Below are positions 1-8,100 of a DNA stretch of 64,000 nt, piece after piece; position 1 is the stretch's first letter, and the number at the start of each line of letters is the position of its first letter. The notes beneath the pieces are model-generated. The model was given only the letters and a program-made list of their open reading frames with translations. It was not told the origin of the DNA and searched no databases. Source of the stretch: Streptomyces cylindrosporus. Lineage in GTDB: Bacteria; Actinomycetota; Actinomycetes; Streptomycetales; Streptomycetaceae. The stretch spans positions 406,064 through 470,063 of the forward strand of contig NZ_JALDAY010000010.1 of assembly GCF_022698165.1 (NCBI RefSeq). The letters run 5' to 3'. The position numbers were made by a program, and so were the translations under genes.

Positions 1-1050
1 GTGACGGAAACCCCTGTGATCACCACCACGGGCCTGACCAAGGTCTACCGCTCGCGCGGCCGTGAGGTCACCGCCCTCGACGGCGTCGACCTGCACGTCC
101 GCGAAGGCGAGGTGTACGGCGTCATCGGCCAGTCCGGCGCCGGCAAGTCCTCGCTCATCCGCTGCGTCAATCTGCTGGAGCGCCCGACGTCCGGGACGGT
201 CACCGTCGCCGGGCAGGACCTCACCGCCCTCGCCGGGCGCGGACCCCGGGCCGGCAAGGAGCTGCGGCAGGCGCGCAGCCGTATCGGCATGGTCTTCCAG
301 CACTTCAACCTGCTCTCCTCGCGGACCGTCCAGGACAACGTCGAGCTGCCGCTGGAGATCCTCGGGAAGTCGGGCAAGGAGCGGTCGAGGAAGGCACTGG
401 AGCTGCTGGACCTCGTGGGCCTCGCCGACAAGGCCAAGGCATACCCCGCCCAGCTCTCCGGCGGCCAGAAGCAGCGCGTCGGCATCGCCCGCGCGCTGGC
501 CGGCGACCCCAAGGTGCTGCTCTCCGACGAGGCCACCAGCGCCCTCGACCCGGAGACCACCCGCTCGATCCTCCAGCTGCTGCGCGACCTGAACCGGCAG
601 CTGGGCCTCACCGTCCTCCTCATCACCCACGAGATGGACGTCGTGAAGTCGATCTGCGACTCCGCCGCCCTGATGGAGAACGGCCGGATCGTGGAGTCCG
701 GGACGGTCAGCGAACTGCTCGCCACCCCCGGCTCGCAGCTGGCCTCCGCGCTCTTCCCGGTCGCCGGCGAGGCCACCGGCGACGACCGCACCGTCGTCGA
801 CGTCACCTTCCACGGCGAGGCCGCCACCCAGCCCGTCATCTCCCAGCTCTCGCGCACCTACAACATCGACATCTCGATCCTCGGCGCCGCCATCGACACC
901 GTCGGCGGCCTCCAGGTCGGCCGGATGCGCATCGAACTGCCCGGCCGCTACGAGGACAACGTGGTGCCGATCGGCTTCCTGCGCGAACAGGGCCTGCAGA
1001 TCGACGTCGTGGGCCAGGAGCCCGTACTGCTCGTGGAGGGTGCCAAGTGA
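1..1050 (+). CDS. metN: Methionine ABC transporter ATP-binding protein MetN
   Basis: The 349-aa protein is the cytoplasmic ATPase that powers D/L-methionine uptake through MetI. Seen: Walker A GQSGAGKSS near residue 43, signature LSGGQKQR near 154, Walker B VLLSDEATS near 171, and a C-terminal extension of about 90 residues with the look of the NIL ligand-sensing domain, which in this family gives feedback inhibition by methionine. GTG is the first base of the window, so an earlier start cannot be ruled out, although the protein has normal family length. Its end overlaps metI by 4 nt (GTGA), implying translational coupling. Confidence 0.93.
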   Translation: MTETPVITTTGLTKVYRSRGREVTALDGVDLHVREGEVYGVIGQSGAGKSSLIRCVNLLERPTSGTVTVAGQDLTALAGRGPRAGKELRQARSRIGMVFQHFNLLSSRTVQDNVELPLEILGKSGKERSRKALELLDLVGLADKAKAYPAQLSGGQKQRVGIARALAGDPKVLLSDEATSALDPETTRSILQLLRDLNRQLGLTVLLITHEMDVVKSICDSAALMENGRIVESGTVSELLATPGSQLASALFPVAGEATGDDRTVVDVTFHGEAATQPVISQLSRTYNIDISILGAAIDTVGGLQVGRMRIELPGRYEDNVVPIGFLREQGLQIDVVGQEPVLLVEGAK

Positions 1051-1751
1051 GCTGGTCGGAAATGTCGCCGCTGCTGTCCCAGGCGTGTTGGGACACCCTC
1101 TACATGGTCGGCTGGTCCACGCTCATCGCCGTCGTCGGAGGGCTCCCGCTCGGCATCCTGCTGGTCCTGACCGACCGGGGCGGACTGCTGCAGAACGTCG
1201 TCGCCAACAAGGTGCTCGGGCAGGTCGTGAACGTCGCCCGGTCGATGCCGTTCATCATCCTGATGGTCGCGCTGATGACCTTCACGCGCTGGATCACCGG
1301 TACGACCATCGGCCGCGAGGCGGCGATCGTGCCGCTCGCGATCGGGGCGATCCCCTTCTTCGCGCGCCTGGTCGAGACGTCCGTCCGCGAAGTGGACGGC
1401 GGGCTCGTCGAGGCCGTCCAGTCGATGGGCGGCAACACCTGGACGATCGTGCGCAAGGTCCTCGTACCGGAATCGCTGCCGTCCCTGATCGCCGGCACCA
1501 CCACCACGATCGTCGCCCTCATCGGCTACTCCGCCATGGCCGGCACGGTCGGCGCGGGCGGCCTCGGCGACATCGCCATCCGCTACGGCTACCAGCGCTT
1601 CGAGACCGAGCTGATGTGGATCACCGTGGCGATCCTCGCCGTGGTCATCTCGCTCATCCAGTTCGCCGGCGACTTCGCGGCCCGCTCGCTGCACGGCCGC
1701 GGCGGACGCTCCGGACCGGCTCCGAAGCTGCGGCTGCTGAAAGCCAAGTAG
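1047..1751 (+). CDS. metI: Methionine ABC transporter permease MetI
   Basis: The 234-aa inner-membrane permease has several hydrophobic helices and an EAA-type cytoplasmic loop (EAVQSMGGNTW near residue 112) that docks on MetN. The length matches MetI (about 220 aa). The GTG start overlaps the metN stop. The 65-nt spacer to metQ contains a short GC hairpin (CCCCGC/GCGGGG), so the lipoprotein gene may be expressed at a different level from metN-metI. Confidence 0.93.
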   Translation: MSWSEMSPLLSQACWDTLYMVGWSTLIAVVGGLPLGILLVLTDRGGLLQNVVANKVLGQVVNVARSMPFIILMVALMTFTRWITGTTIGREAAIVPLAIGAIPFFARLVETSVREVDGGLVEAVQSMGGNTWTIVRKVLVPESLPSLIAGTTTTIVALIGYSAMAGTVGAGGLGDIAIRYGYQRFETELMWITVAILAVVISLIQFAGDFAARSLHGRGGRSGPAPKLRLLKAK

Positions 1752-1816
1752 CCCCTCACAGACTCCCCGCACCACCTGCCGCGGGGTCGCTGCACCCAAA
1801 AGGAAAGGCACTTTTC

Positions 1817-2653
1817 GTGCGTAACACCGCAAAGCTCACCACCGCCGTCCTCGCCGCCGGAGCCCTCACCTTCGGGCTGACCGCCTGCGGCTCGGGCTCC
1901 GAATCCACCGCCGGCTCCTCGGACTACAGCGGTCCGCTGGTCGTCGCCGCGAGCCCGACCCCGCACGCCGAGATCCTGGACTTCGTCAAGAAGAACCTGG
2001 CCAAGAAGGCCGGACTCGACCTGGAGGTCAAGGAGTTCCAGGACTACATCGTCCCGAACACCGCGACCGAGGACGGCTCGGTGGACGCCAACTACTTCCA
2101 GAACCAGCCGTACCTCGACGACTTCAACAAGAAGCGCGGCACCCACATCGTGCCCGTCGTCACGGTGCACCTGGAGCCGCTCGGCCTCTACTCCCACAAG
2201 GTCAAGAAGGCCGACGCGCTGAAGAGCGGTGCGACGATCGCCGTCCCGAACGACGCCGTGAACGAGGCACGCGCCCTCAAGCTGCTCGCCGCCAACGGAC
2301 TCATCACCCTCAAGGACGGCGCGGGCAGCGAGGCGACCCCGCAGGACATCACCAAGAACCCCAAGAACCTCAAGTTCAAGGAGGTCGAGGCGGCCCAGAC
2401 CGCGCGCTCCCTGGACGACGTGGACGCCGCCGTCGTCAACGGCAACTACGCCATCTCCGCCGGGATCAAGCCCGCCAAGGACGCCCTTGTCCTGGAGTCC
2501 GCGAAGAACAGCCCGTACGGCAACTTCCTCGCGGTCAAGAAGGGCAACGAGCAGGACCCGCGGGTCAAGAAGCTCGCGAAGCTCCTCACCTCGCCCGAGG
2601 TCAAGAAGTTCATCGAGGACAAGTACCAGGGCTCGGTCATCCCGTCCTTCTGA
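1817..2653 (+). CDS. metQ: Methionine-binding lipoprotein MetQ (NLPA family)
   Basis: The 278-aa extracytoplasmic binding protein delivers methionine to MetNI. A signal peptide ends in a lipobox (LTAC, Cys near residue 24), followed by a Ser/Gly linker and the NLPA fold. The GTG start is chosen because AAAGGAAAGG lies upstream and the signal peptide begins with VRNTAKL. Specificity for methionine rather than another amino acid is inferred from the MetNI neighbours. A strong hairpin follows the gene. Confidence 0.92.
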   Translation: MRNTAKLTTAVLAAGALTFGLTACGSGSESTAGSSDYSGPLVVAASPTPHAEILDFVKKNLAKKAGLDLEVKEFQDYIVPNTATEDGSVDANYFQNQPYLDDFNKKRGTHIVPVVTVHLEPLGLYSHKVKKADALKSGATIAVPNDAVNEARALKLLAANGLITLKDGAGSEATPQDITKNPKNLKFKEVEAAQTARSLDDVDAAVVNGNYAISAGIKPAKDALVLESAKNSPYGNFLAVKKGNEQDPRVKKLAKLLTSPEVKKFIEDKYQGSVIPSF

Positions 2654-2692
2654 TCTCCCGATTCACCGGCACGTATACGGCGTTTCGCCACG

Positions 2693-2729
2693 CACGGGGT
2701 CCACTCGCTCACCGCGGGTGGACCCCGTG
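2693..2729 (+). terminator. Hairpin terminator after metNIQ
   Basis: A perfect 12-bp stem (CACGGGGTCCAC with GTGGACCCCGTG) with a 13-nt loop lies 40 nt after the metQ stop. There is no T-tract, as is usual in Streptomyces. Confidence 0.75.
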
Positions 2730-2808
2730 GTGCGGTTCCGGCCTGCCATGCTGCATGCTGGGCAGTTCAGCAGGCCCTGAACATTTTCCAAAGGTTACGG
2801 AGCGGCGC

Positions 2809-3447
2809 ATGGCTGGCACCTTCCCCAACATCTCCATCAGCACGGAGCGGTTGGTGCTGCGTCCCCTCGACGAGGACGACGTGCCCGCACTGGCCGAGAT
2901 GATGAACGACGAACAGGTCGGGGCCTGGACGGCCGTGCCGCAGCCCTACTCGGAGGAACAGGCCCACGGCTGGATCACCCGGTACGCGCCCACCGAGCGG
3001 GAGGCCGGCCGCGGACTCGACTTCGCCGTCACCGAGTTCCTCACCCAGCGCCTGGTCGGCATCGTCCAGCTCGCCAAGACCAACTGGCGGGTGCGCTCCA
3101 CCGAGATGTCGTACATCATCGCCCCCTGGGCGCGCGGCGAGGGCTATGCCTCCGAGGCCGCGCTCGCCACCGCCCAATGGCTGTTCACCGACCAGAAGTT
3201 CGAGCGCATCGAGCTGCGCACGGCCGCCGACAACACCGCCTCCCAGCAGGTCGCCCAGAAGATCGGCTGTATCAGCGAGGGCGTGCTGCGGGGCGCCTGC
3301 ATAGCGCGCGTCCGGGCCGACGACGGCACCTGGAGCGACGTGCGCACCGACTACATCGTGTGGAGCCTGCTGCCCGAGGACCTCGACGGCGCGGGCGAGC
3401 AGCTCGCCGACACCGGTGGTTTCACCTCTTTCACCGACTGGAACTGA
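2809..3447 (+). CDS. GNAT-family N-acetyltransferase (RimJ/RimL-like)
   Basis: The 212-aa cytoplasmic protein opens with ISTERLVLRPLDEDDV, typical of RimJ/RimL-type acetyltransferases, and has an acetyl-CoA loop-like segment (RGEGYASEA near residue 107) and a final strand containing QKIGCISEGVLRG. It probably transfers acetyl from acetyl-CoA to a protein N-terminus or small amine; the substrate is unknown. ATG is chosen with ACGGAG about 8 nt upstream. It lies between a terminator and cobL as a likely single gene. Confidence 0.85.
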   Translation: MAGTFPNISISTERLVLRPLDEDDVPALAEMMNDEQVGAWTAVPQPYSEEQAHGWITRYAPTEREAGRGLDFAVTEFLTQRLVGIVQLAKTNWRVRSTEMSYIIAPWARGEGYASEAALATAQWLFTDQKFERIELRTAADNTASQQVAQKIGCISEGVLRGACIARVRADDGTWSDVRTDYIVWSLLPEDLDGAGEQLADTGGFTSFTDWN

Positions 3448-3548
3448 ACCCTGGGGGCACGAGAGGGAGGGCACCGCCCGATCCACGGCACCCGACACCA
3501 GGTACCCTCACAGCCCGACCTGCGCAAACCCCCTGGAGACCGACGACG

Positions 3549-4769
3549 ATGGCCGACCGTGTCACGGTGATCGGCTGGGACGGCTCGCCGCTGACCGCCG
3601 CGGCACGCTCCGCCCTGGGCGCCGCCACGCTGGTGGCCGGCGCCGCCCACCACCTGGCGCTCCCCGAGGTGCCCCCGGCCGCCGAGCGCATCCGCCTCGG
3701 CAGCGTCGCCCTCGCCGCCCGCCGGATCGCCGGCCACCGCGGCACCGCGGTGGTGCTCGCGGACGGCGACCCCGGGTTCTTCGGAGTCGTACGGACCCTG
3801 CGCGCACCCGAGTTCGGCCTTGAGGTCGAGGTCGTCCCCGCCGTGTCCTCCGTCGCCGCCGCCTTCGCCCGGGCCGGCATGCCCTGGGACGACGCAGAGG
3901 TGGTCGTCGCACATCGGCGCACCCTGCGACGCGCGGTGAATGTGTGCCGCGCCCACACCAAAGTCGCCGTCCTCACCTCACCCGGCGCCGGCCCCGCCGA
4001 ACTCGGCCTGCTGATGGAGGGCGTCCACCGCACCTTCGTCATCTGCGAGGAACTCGGCACCGAACGCGAACAGGTCACCGTCGTCACCTCCGACAAGGCC
4101 GCCGACCACACCTGGCGCGACCCGAACGTCGTCATCGTCATCGGCGGCCCCGTCGCACCGGGCGTCGCCGGCGAGAGCGGCGGCTGGCTCGCAGGACGCG
4201 ACCCGAGCACCGGACCCCGCGGCTGGACACAACCCGACGAGGTGTACGACGGCCCGCTCGGCGAGGGCGAGACGGATCTGCTGCGCGCCGCCCAACTCGC
4301 CCGGCTGGGGCCGCGCGTCGGAGACCTCGTGTGGGACATCGGCTGCGGCAGCGGCGCCTTCGCCGTCGAGGCCGCGCGCGCCGGCGCCGCCGTCATCGCC
4401 GTCGACCGCACCCTCGACTCCTGCGCCCGCACGGACGCCGCTGCCCGCCGCTTCGGGGTCCAGTTGCAGATCGTCCAGGGCGCCGCCCCGCACGTCCTGG
4501 AGAACCTCCCCGAACCCGACGTCGTGCGCGTCGGCGGCGGGGGAGCGGCCGTGGTCTCGGCCGTCGCCGACCGGCGCCCGCAGCGCATCGTCGCCCACGC
4601 CTCCACCCGCGACGAGGCCGAACTCGTCGGCCGCGACCTCACCGAGCACGGCTACCGCGTCGAGTGCGCCCTGCTCCAGTCCGTCGAACTCGACACCAGG
4701 GCCTGGACGGAGACGGAGCGGAGCGTCGCGTTCCTGCTCAGCGCCGTGCTCCCGGAGCGCACGTCGTGA
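3549..4769 (+). CDS. cobL: Precorrin-6Y C5,15-methyltransferase (decarboxylating) CobL
   Basis: The 406-aa fusion methylates C5 and C15 of precorrin-6Y and removes the C12 acetate carboxyl in aerobic-type cobalamin synthesis. The N-terminal half (about 1-195) is the CbiE-type tetrapyrrole methylase domain. The C-terminal half (about 215-406) is CbiT-type, with the SAM motif DIGCGSGAFAVEAAR near 263. Length matches CobL. ATG is preceded by GGAGACCGACG, and a -10-like TACCCT lies about 35 nt upstream. Downstream is another cobalamin gene, after a long leader. Confidence 0.92.
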   Translation: MADRVTVIGWDGSPLTAAARSALGAATLVAGAAHHLALPEVPPAAERIRLGSVALAARRIAGHRGTAVVLADGDPGFFGVVRTLRAPEFGLEVEVVPAVSSVAAAFARAGMPWDDAEVVVAHRRTLRRAVNVCRAHTKVAVLTSPGAGPAELGLLMEGVHRTFVICEELGTEREQVTVVTSDKAADHTWRDPNVVIVIGGPVAPGVAGESGGWLAGRDPSTGPRGWTQPDEVYDGPLGEGETDLLRAAQLARLGPRVGDLVWDIGCGSGAFAVEAARAGAAVIAVDRTLDSCARTDAAARRFGVQLQIVQGAAPHVLENLPEPDVVRVGGGGAAVVSAVADRRPQRIVAHASTRDEAELVGRDLTEHGYRVECALLQSVELDTRAWTETERSVAFLLSAVLPERTS

Positions 4770-5160
4770 CCCCGCCCCCGTCCCAGTGATCCTGTTTTCT
4801 GCCGTCCCGGTGATCCGGTAGTCGTATCGCTCGCGGTAGGCTGGCCGATCGTTGCACCGCACCGGGTGGCCCGGCACTTCGTTCGCCAATGTCCGGAAAA
4901 CACGCCCCTTTTGGGGTGGGTGTGGTACGGCAGAACCGGAGGACGCGCAACGTGGCGCAGTCCACAGCGGGCCGTCGCGGATCAAGCTGTCGTGACGGTC
5001 GAACGGCCGCGAGAATGCCACTGAATGGCTTTGTCGCCTTTTACGGACGGGTCGTTCGTGCCGCTGGGCACGCACGCTCGTTCTTCACTACGGGGGCGGT
5101 CAGTGCGCCGTTTCCGGTGGGCTGGTCGCAGAGGCACTAACCGATGGGCGAGGGGTACGC
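4770..5160 (+). other. Long intergenic/leader region before the BluB-CobT gene
   Basis: These 391 nt contain a tandem pair of related TGATCC segments (about 4796-4816), a -10-like TAGGCT at 4837-4842, an inverted segment around CCCCTTTTGGGG (about 4906-4917), and a small reading frame with a good ribosome binding site. I looked for a cobalamin riboswitch (GGTGxxAA and CCCGCxACTG elements, B12 box) and did not find a convincing set. The region is less GC-rich than the flanking genes. It could be a long 5' UTR for the downstream gene. Confidence 0.5.
4952..5140 (+). CDS. Possible small ORF (62 aa) upstream of BluB-CobT
   Basis: The GTG start sits behind a strong ribosome binding site (GGAGGA, 8 nt). 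The frame ends with TAA 20 nt before the BluB-CobT ATG. The peptide is basic at its N-terminus and aromatic-rich later (GFVAFYGRVV, SFFTTG, GWSQRH). Only about two thirds of third positions are G or C, well below neighbouring genes, which argues against an ordinary Streptomyces gene. It may be a leader peptide, a young gene or chance. I do not recognise it. Confidence 0.3.
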   Translation: MAQSTAGRRGSSCRDGRTAARMPLNGFVAFYGRVVRAAGHARSFFTTGAVSAPFPVGWSQRH

Positions 5161-8100
5161 ATGACGGACACCGGCCAGGTCCCGGGCGAGGGACTGCCGG
5201 AGAGCGCAGGCATGGTGGAACAGCCGGGCGTGACCGCGCACGGGGCGTACACCTACCTCTCCGAGACCACCGCCGAGGACGAAGACCTGTTGCTGCTGCC
5301 GGGCGCGCAGAGCCCCTGGGGCAACGAGGTCGCGCCGCCCGCGCCCGAGCCGGTCGTCGAGGCCGTCCACGAGCCCGGGCCGCACGAGACGGCGGGCCGC
5401 GACAGCGGTTCGGTCGACCTCGGCGGCGTCCGCCTCCCGAACCCGGCGCCGGCGCCGGCTCCGGTCACCCCGCGGCGCCCGCTCCACCTCGGCCCGCCCA
5501 TCCCCGACGCCTCCGCGAGCCCGGTCCGCTCCCTGGCCGACCGCGGCCCCGCAGGAGCGCCGGTCCGCCACGCCGGCCCCCCGACGGTGGGCCCGGAGTA
5601 CCTCGACACCTCCGCGCTGCACGACGCGGCCCCCCTGCCCGCGACCCCCTGGACGAGCCCCTCGGTGGCCCCGGAGGCCCCGGCTGCGGAAACGGTTGTC
5701 CCACCACAGGACCAGCACGCCGAGCCGGTGGGCGCGGCGCAGGCGGTCATGACGCGGATCACCGCGGAGGCGGGGGTGCCGGCGCGGGCTGCCGAGCCGG
5801 GGGCTGACGGTCAGGTCGACTTCGCTCATGCCGGGCATGTCGGCGACCTCGCACACGGTGGGCATGCCGGGCAGGGCGGTGAGGGTGCGTACGGTGGACA
5901 GGCGGCGGAGGCTGCCGGTTCGGCGGAGTACGGGTCGGAGAGCGGACAGGCGCCGCAGGAGGCTGTAGCCGTACAGGCGGCCGAGGCTGTCGTATCTGCG
6001 GACGGTGAAGTTCTGGAAGGTGTCGAGCCTGGGAGCGGGCCTGGGAGCGGCCTGGGTCCCGATGCCGTCGTAGCGGACAGCGCCCGACTCCCCGACGCCG
6101 CGGACGTTGCACCGGCCGACGCTGCCGTTGCAGCTCCGGCTGCCGAAGCGAACGTCTTCCCGCCGGCTCCGGATGCACCCCAGCCTCTCGCCGCAGGCGC
6201 GGCAGGCGTCGAAGTTGACGCGCCCGCCATTCCTGGCGAGGCCCCCGCCGTACCGGACGCGCCCCACCTGTCGGCTGACCCCACCCCGGCGGCCCCCCAA
6301 CCCCTTGCCGCCGGGCACGCCCCCGACACCGCCGTAACCCCTACCGCTGACCAGCAAGGACTCGCGCCGGAATCCGGGCCAGCCGCCGCCGGTGATCAGC
6401 CGGAGCTTGCGCCGCAGTCCGTGGGTACGCCCGCTGTCGACGAGTCGGGGCTCGCGCCGGAGCCTGCCGTGGCGCCCGTCGGGGATCAACCGGAGCTTGC
6501 GTCGCAGGCTGTGGTCACCCCCGCCCGTGATCAGCCGGGATTCGCGCCGGAACCCGTGCTGGCCGCTGCCGGTGATCAGCCAGGACCTGCGCCGGATGCC
6601 GGGTCGGCCGCCGCCGGGGACCAGCCGGAGCTTGCGCCGCAGTTCGTAGGTACGCCCGCTGTCGACGAGTCGGGGCTCGCGCCGGAGCCTGCCGTGGCGC
6701 CCGCCGGGGGGCAGCCAGTGCTTGCGTCGGAGGCTGCCGTAACCCCCACCCCGGATCAGCCGGGCCTCGCGCCGGAAGCTGCCGTAACCCCCACCCCGGA
6801 TGAGCCGGGCCTCGCGCCCGAAGCTGCCGTAACCCCCACCCCGGACCAGCCGGGCCTCGCGCCGCAAGTCGGCCCCCACGCGCCCGCGTCCGACGCCCCC
6901 GAGCAGCCCGTTGCCGTCCCGGCCGAAGCCCTCACCGAGGTCGCTCCCGAGATGCCCGAGGCAGCCCTCACCGACGCCCCCTCCGGGCCCACGGCCGAAC
7001 CCGTCTCCGGCATCCCCGCCGACGCTCTCCCCGGCCTCCCCGCCGAGCCCCTTCCCGGGCTCTCCGCCGAGCCCCTTCCCGGGCTCTCCGCCGAACCCCT
7101 CGGCGAGACGCCCACGGCAGCCCCCGGCGAGACGTCCACGGCCCCCGGCGACGCTCCCGCGGAAACCCTCACCGAAGCCCCCGCCGAGATCCTTGCCGAA
7201 GCCGGCACCGACCCCACAACCCGCATCCCAGCTGCTGCCGAAGCCGGCGCTGCCCCCGCGGCCCCGGCCCCAGCTGTCGCCGAAGCCGACATCGATCCCG
7301 CGGCCCCCACCCCAGCAGCCGCCCCCACCCCCTCCCACCCCGAACCGCCCACCCCCGTCGGCCAGTTCGTCCCCGTGGAAGGCACCGTCCCCACCACCCC
7401 CCACCTCGCCCCGACCCCGCCGCACCCGCTCACCCTCCCCCCGGAGGAGGAGCCCGCGGCGGAGGGCGTCGTCACGGTTCCCGCGCCCAGGGACGCCGAC
7501 ACCGAACTCGTACAGCACGCGGAGGACCTGGACACCAGGGCCGCCGATCAGGAAGAGAGCACGGCCGCAGTGGAAGAAGTACGTCAGTCCACCGGCCCGG
7601 CCGCGCCCGCCTACGACGAGGCCGAGCGCGAGGCCGTCATGAAGGTCATGCGGGAGCGCCGGGACATCAGGAACGGCTTCCGCGGCGACCCCATCCCGCA
7701 CGAGGTGCTGCTGCGCGTCCTGGAGGCGGCCCACACCGCCCCCTCCGTCGGCCACTCCCAGCCCTGGGACTTCGTCGTCATCCGCTCCGCCGACACCCGG
7801 CGCAGCATGCACGAACTGGCCATGCGCCAGCGGGACGCGTACGCGAAGTCGCTGCCCAAGGGCCGCGCCAAGCAGTTCAAGGAACTGAAGATCGAGGCCA
7901 TCCTCGACACCCCGGTCAACATCGTCGTCACCGCCGACCCGACCCGCGGCGGCCGGCACACCCTCGGCCGCCACACCCAGCCGCAGATGGCGCCCTACTC
8001 CGCCGCCCTCGCCGTCGAGAACCTCTGGCTCGCCGCCCGCGCCGAAGGCCTCGGCGTCGGCTGGGTCAGCTTCTTCGACGAGCGGGAGATGGTGCGGGCG

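Noticed and set aside
4770..5160. Cobalamin riboswitch upstream of BluB-CobT
   Set aside because: A GCCACTG segment near 5015 resembles part of the riboswitch, but GGTGxxAA, the CCCGC context and the B12 box are missing or out of order.
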